From Synergistaceae bacterium (GTDB lineage Bacteria; Synergistota; Synergistia; Synergistales; Aminobacteriaceae), in contig JAFRSL010000083.1 in assembly GCA_017427625.1 (NCBI GenBank), positions 1 through 8,804 of the forward strand: a stretch of DNA of 8,804 bases, written 5' to 3'. Of this stretch, positions 6,541-8,804 are shown piece by piece (position 1 is the stretch's first letter; each line of letters opens with the position of its first letter). Both the position numbers and the translations under genes were made by a program. The notes beneath the pieces were generated by a model. That model was given only the letters and a program-made list of their open reading frames with translations, did not search any database and had not been told where the DNA came from.

Positions 6541-6563
6541 ACATTTGAACATTGTATTATAAA
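6536..6563 (+). promoter_or_regulatory. Possible internal promoter for rhaA
   Basis: TTGCGA (6536-6541; 4/6) and TATAAA (6558-6563; 5/6) are spaced by 16 nt, with a start near 6570 and the rhaA ATG at 6606. The -35 overlaps the right arm of the inverted repeat, so a protein bound there could control it. AT-rich intergenic DNA makes chance matches fairly likely. Confidence 0.35.
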
Positions 6564-6605
6564 CCATTTTACTGAAAGTATATGAAATGGAGGCGGCATT
6601 GTAAT

Positions 6606-7862
6606 ATGAGTTACGCAGAAGCAAAGAAGAAGTATTCAGCATTAGGCGTTGACACAGACGCTGCTATAAAGAAGCTGAAGGACGTACCAGTTTCACTTCA
6701 CTGTTGGCAGGGCGATGATGTCAGAGGTTTCGACACAGACCCAAGCAAGCCCCTAACAGGCGGCATTCAGACGACAGGGAATTATCCCGGACGCGCGAGA
6801 ACTCCCGATGAACTTATGGCTGACCTTGATATGGTAATGAGCCTAATTCCCGGAACGCCTAAGATGAATCTTCACGCGAGCTATGCAATCTTCGAGAACG
6901 GCGAGTGGGCTGACAGGGACAAGCTCGAACCCAAGCACTTCGCAAAGTGGGTGAAGTTCTGCAAGGACAGGGGACTGGGCTGTGATTTCAACCCGACGTT
7001 CTTCTCACACCCAAAGTGCGACCCGTTAACCCTCGCATCACCAAACGAAGACACCCGGAAATTCTGGATTGAACACGGAAAAGCCTGCATCAGAATCAGC
7101 ACATACCTCGCTGAAGAATTAGGCCAGACCTGCGTCATGAACATTTGGACGGGCGACGGCTTCAAGGACATTCCGGCCGACAGGTTAGGCCCGCGAAAGA
7201 GATACCGCGAGTCAATCGACGCTATACTCTCAGAGCCTTACGACTTCAAGAAGGTCAAGCCATGCGTTGAGAGCAAAGTCTTTGGAATCGGTGTCGAGGC
7301 TTACACTGTAGGGAGCGCGGAATTTGCACTCAGTTACGCCGCGATGAACATGGACAAGTGCATTCCCCTCATGGACAACGGACACTATCACCCCACAGAA
7401 GTCGTGAGCGACAAGATACCCGCATTGCTCGCGTTCTTCCCTGAGATTGCGCTTCATGTTACGAGGCCGGTGCGATGGGATTCGGATCACGTTGTGCTTT
7501 TCGACGATGAGATGAAGGAGATTGCCCGCGAAATAGTGAGGTGCAGGGGACTTGACGGAAGGGTGCATATTGCCCTCGATTACTTTGACGCTTCAGTCAA
7601 CAGAATCTCAGCTTGGACGATGGGCTACAGGAACGCTCAGAAAGCATTGCTCTATGCTCTCTTACAGCCCAACGAAATTCTGAAGGCAATGCAGGACAGC
7701 GGAGACTTCTCGAAACTCATGGTCGCTCAGGAAGAGTTAAAGACCATGCCGTTCGGTGATGTCTGGGAAGAATACTGCCGTGTCTGCGGAAAGCCTCTCG
7801 ATGGTGAGTGGTTCACAGAGGTAGAGAAGTACGAAGCTGACGTACTCAGCAAGAGAGGGTAA
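6606..7862 (+). CDS. rhaA: L-rhamnose isomerase
   Basis: Cytosolic metal-dependent isomerase converting L-rhamnose to L-rhamnulose, the first step of the pathway. The product is 418 residues, almost exactly the family length (419 in E. coli). Signatures include VSLHCWQGDDVRGFD (29-43), GGIQTTGNYPGRARTPDEL (52-70), KMNLHASYAIFE (86-97), CVMNIWTGDGFKD (176-188) and GIGVEAYTVGS (228-238). Probable metal and catalytic residues visible are Glu231, Asp257 and His260/His262 in MDNGHYHPTE, His284 in LHVTRPVRWDSDH with Asp292 and Asp294, and Asp325 in ALDYFDASVNRISAW. The start at 6606 is chosen because it gives the family-typical N-terminus and has GGAGG at 6589-6593, 12 nt upstream. An earlier in-frame ATG at 6582 would place that site inside the gene. 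It is followed after 6 nt by rhaD, so the two are almost certainly co-transcribed. It appears complete. Confidence 0.97.
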   Translation: MSYAEAKKKYSALGVDTDAAIKKLKDVPVSLHCWQGDDVRGFDTDPSKPLTGGIQTTGNYPGRARTPDELMADLDMVMSLIPGTPKMNLHASYAIFENGEWADRDKLEPKHFAKWVKFCKDRGLGCDFNPTFFSHPKCDPLTLASPNEDTRKFWIEHGKACIRISTYLAEELGQTCVMNIWTGDGFKDIPADRLGPRKRYRESIDAILSEPYDFKKVKPCVESKVFGIGVEAYTVGSAEFALSYAAMNMDKCIPLMDNGHYHPTEVVSDKIPALLAFFPEIALHVTRPVRWDSDHVVLFDDEMKEIAREIVRCRGLDGRVHIALDYFDASVNRISAWTMGYRNAQKALLYALLQPNEILKAMQDSGDFSKLMVAQEELKTMPFGDVWEEYCRVCGKPLDGEWFTEVEKYEADVLSKRG

Positions 7863-7868
7863 ACGGCC

Positions 7869-8681
7869 ATGAAAGATATACTTACAGCCCCGTTTGTTGT
7901 CGAGATGATTCGGACGACCACCAATATGTACGCTCACGGCTGGGACGAACGTAACGGCGGTAACATCTCGCTTTTGCTGAACGAGTCCGAAGTCTCGGAG
8001 TATGGCGATGTCAACCGCGTATTGCGGACGATCCCGACAGGATTCAAAGCCCCTGCGCTTGAGGGAAAATACTTCCTCGTTACGGGAACGGGGAAATACT
8101 TCAAGAACGTCCAGTATGAACCAGCAGTGAATCTCGGCCTCGTTAAGATTGTTGACGGAGGAGAGAACGCGCAATTATTGTGGGGATTCACTGACGGAGG
8201 AAAGTTCACGAGCGAATTTCCAGCGCACATGATGAGCCATGCCGCAAGAGTCGCAGTCAACCCTTCCAACAGAGTCGTAATGCATTGCCACCCGACGAAC
8301 CTTCTAGCGATGACCTATGTCCACACTCTCGACGAAAAGGCATTCACGCGGACGCTCTGGCAGATGTGTACAGAGTGCATCGTCGTATTCCCTGACGGTG
8401 TGAACGTTCTCCCGTGGATGCTTTGCGGAACGAACGAGATCGGCGAGGCCACCGCTGAGAAGATGAAGACAGCAAGGCTCGTTGTTTGGGCACAGCATGG
8501 GCTCTACGGCGCGGGCGTTGACCTCGATGAAGCGTTCGGGCTTATTGAGACAGCGGAGAAAGCGGCGGAAATCTACATGAAGATAGCGCATTTGCCCCTC
8601 GTCAACACAATCACTGACGAACAGATGCACTTGCTTGAAGGAAGATTTGGCGTGAAAGCAAGAGAAGGATACCTATCATAA
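7869..8681 (+). CDS. rhaD: Rhamnulose-1-phosphate aldolase
   Basis: Class II zinc aldolase of the AraD/FucA type, cleaving L-rhamnulose 1-phosphate into dihydroxyacetone phosphate and L-lactaldehyde. The 270-residue product compares with 274 in E. coli. Key motifs are RNGGNIS (28-34, phosphate binding), FLVTGTGKYF (69-78), TSEFPAHM (114-121, catalytic Glu116), VMHCHPTNLLAM (137-148, zinc ligands His139 and His141), and WAQHGLYGAG (207-216, third zinc ligand His210). All expected catalytic residues are therefore present. It begins 6 nt after the rhaA stop, with a purine-rich GAGGG (7855-7859) inside the end of rhaA as ribosome site, indicating translational coupling. It is followed closely by the lactaldehyde reductase gene. 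Confidence 0.97.
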   Translation: MKDILTAPFVVEMIRTTTNMYAHGWDERNGGNISLLLNESEVSEYGDVNRVLRTIPTGFKAPALEGKYFLVTGTGKYFKNVQYEPAVNLGLVKIVDGGENAQLLWGFTDGGKFTSEFPAHMMSHAARVAVNPSNRVVMHCHPTNLLAMTYVHTLDEKAFTRTLWQMCTECIVVFPDGVNVLPWMLCGTNEIGEATAEKMKTARLVVWAQHGLYGAGVDLDEAFGLIETAEKAAEIYMKIAHLPLVNTITDEQMHLLEGRFGVKAREGYLS

Positions 8682-8697
8682 GGAGGAGTAATACAAA

Positions 8698-8804
8698 ATG
8701 GCAAGCCGTATCGTATTAAACAACATTTCTTATCACGGAAAGGGCGCAATCGAGAATATTCCGGGTGACCTCAAGGCTCGCGGGAAGAAGAAGGTCTTTG
8801 TCTG
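8698..8804 (+). CDS. fucO: Lactaldehyde reductase, iron-containing alcohol dehydrogenase family (partial)
   Basis: Only the first 35 residues lie in the window; the gene runs off the right edge. The N-terminus (MASRIVLNNISYHGKGAIEN, then a KARGKKKVFV strand) resembles E. coli FucO, which begins with MANRMILNETAWFGRGA and continues to a similar strand. The position directly after rhaD supports NAD-linked reduction of L-lactaldehyde to 1,2-propanediol, which disposes of electrons in anaerobic rhamnose fermentation. AGGAGGAG (8681-8688) overlaps the rhaD stop codon and lies 9 nt before the ATG, the strongest ribosome binding site in the window, so high expression is expected. It could instead be a related iron alcohol dehydrogenase. 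Confidence 0.82.
   Translation, partial: MASRIVLNNISYHGKGAIENIPGDLKARGKKKVFV

Noticed and set aside
6504..6560. Inverted repeat after rhaB as an intrinsic terminator
   Set aside because: The loop is long and no T-run follows the right arm; the operon continues into rhaA.
6582..6605. Earlier ATG for rhaA adding eight residues (MKWRRHCN)
   Set aside because: It would place the GGAGG within the coding sequence, and the extension does not resemble the family N-terminus.
6499..6605. Missing rhamnulokinase tail restored by a frameshift
   Set aside because: Translating all three plus frames after the stop gives no sequence resembling the expected C-terminal segment.
7230..8630. Minus-strand open frames of 108-145 residues opposite rhaA and rhaD
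   Set aside because: They mirror highly conserved coding sequence, have no recognisable family features, and are explained by the codon bias of the opposite strand.

Overview
The window looks like chromosomal DNA from a motile anaerobic bacterium of the Synergistota or Clostridia type. This is an inference from three things: the style of the flagellin, an aldo/keto reductase fused to a ferredoxin-like tail, and an Rpn-type PD-(D/E)XK gene of the kind common in gut and rumen anaerobes. No taxonomic marker such as rRNA is present, so the assignment is tentative.

Left part (1-3156). A short C-terminal fragment of a plus-strand gene (2-64) faces a large flagellin gene on the minus strand (125-1939), with a hairpin and T-run terminator between them. 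The flagellin has conserved ends, a long variable middle and a good candidate sigma-28/sigma-D promoter whose -35 overlaps the stop codon of the gene upstream. That upstream gene (2008-3156, minus) encodes an aldo/keto reductase-like protein with two C-terminal Fe-S motifs and an apparently altered catalytic tetrad.

Middle (3157-4134). A short divergent intergenic region holds one plausible promoter for each direction. It is followed by a plus-strand Rpn-family nuclease/putative transposase gene with a 12-bp tandem repeat near its 3' end.

Right part (4168-8804). This is an L-rhamnose catabolic locus, all on the plus strand: an AraC-family regulator, rhamnulokinase (rhaB), L-rhamnose isomerase (rhaA), rhamnulose-1-phosphate aldolase (rhaD) and the start of a lactaldehyde reductase (fucO-like), which runs off the window. 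Together these convert L-rhamnose to L-rhamnulose, rhamnulose-1-phosphate, then dihydroxyacetone phosphate plus L-lactaldehyde, and finally reduce lactaldehyde to 1,2-propanediol to regenerate NAD+, as expected of a fermenter. No transporter or mutarotase is seen in the window.

The most notable anomalies are a rhamnulokinase that stops about 35-55 residues short of its family's usual end, and a perfect 9-bp inverted repeat just after that stop whose right arm overlaps the -35 of a possible rhaA promoter. Others are the altered active site of the reductase, a pair of related 17-residue motifs in the flagellin variable region, and a regulator gene with no visible Shine-Dalgarno sequence. I did not find a clear novel multi-gene system; most genes belong to known families.
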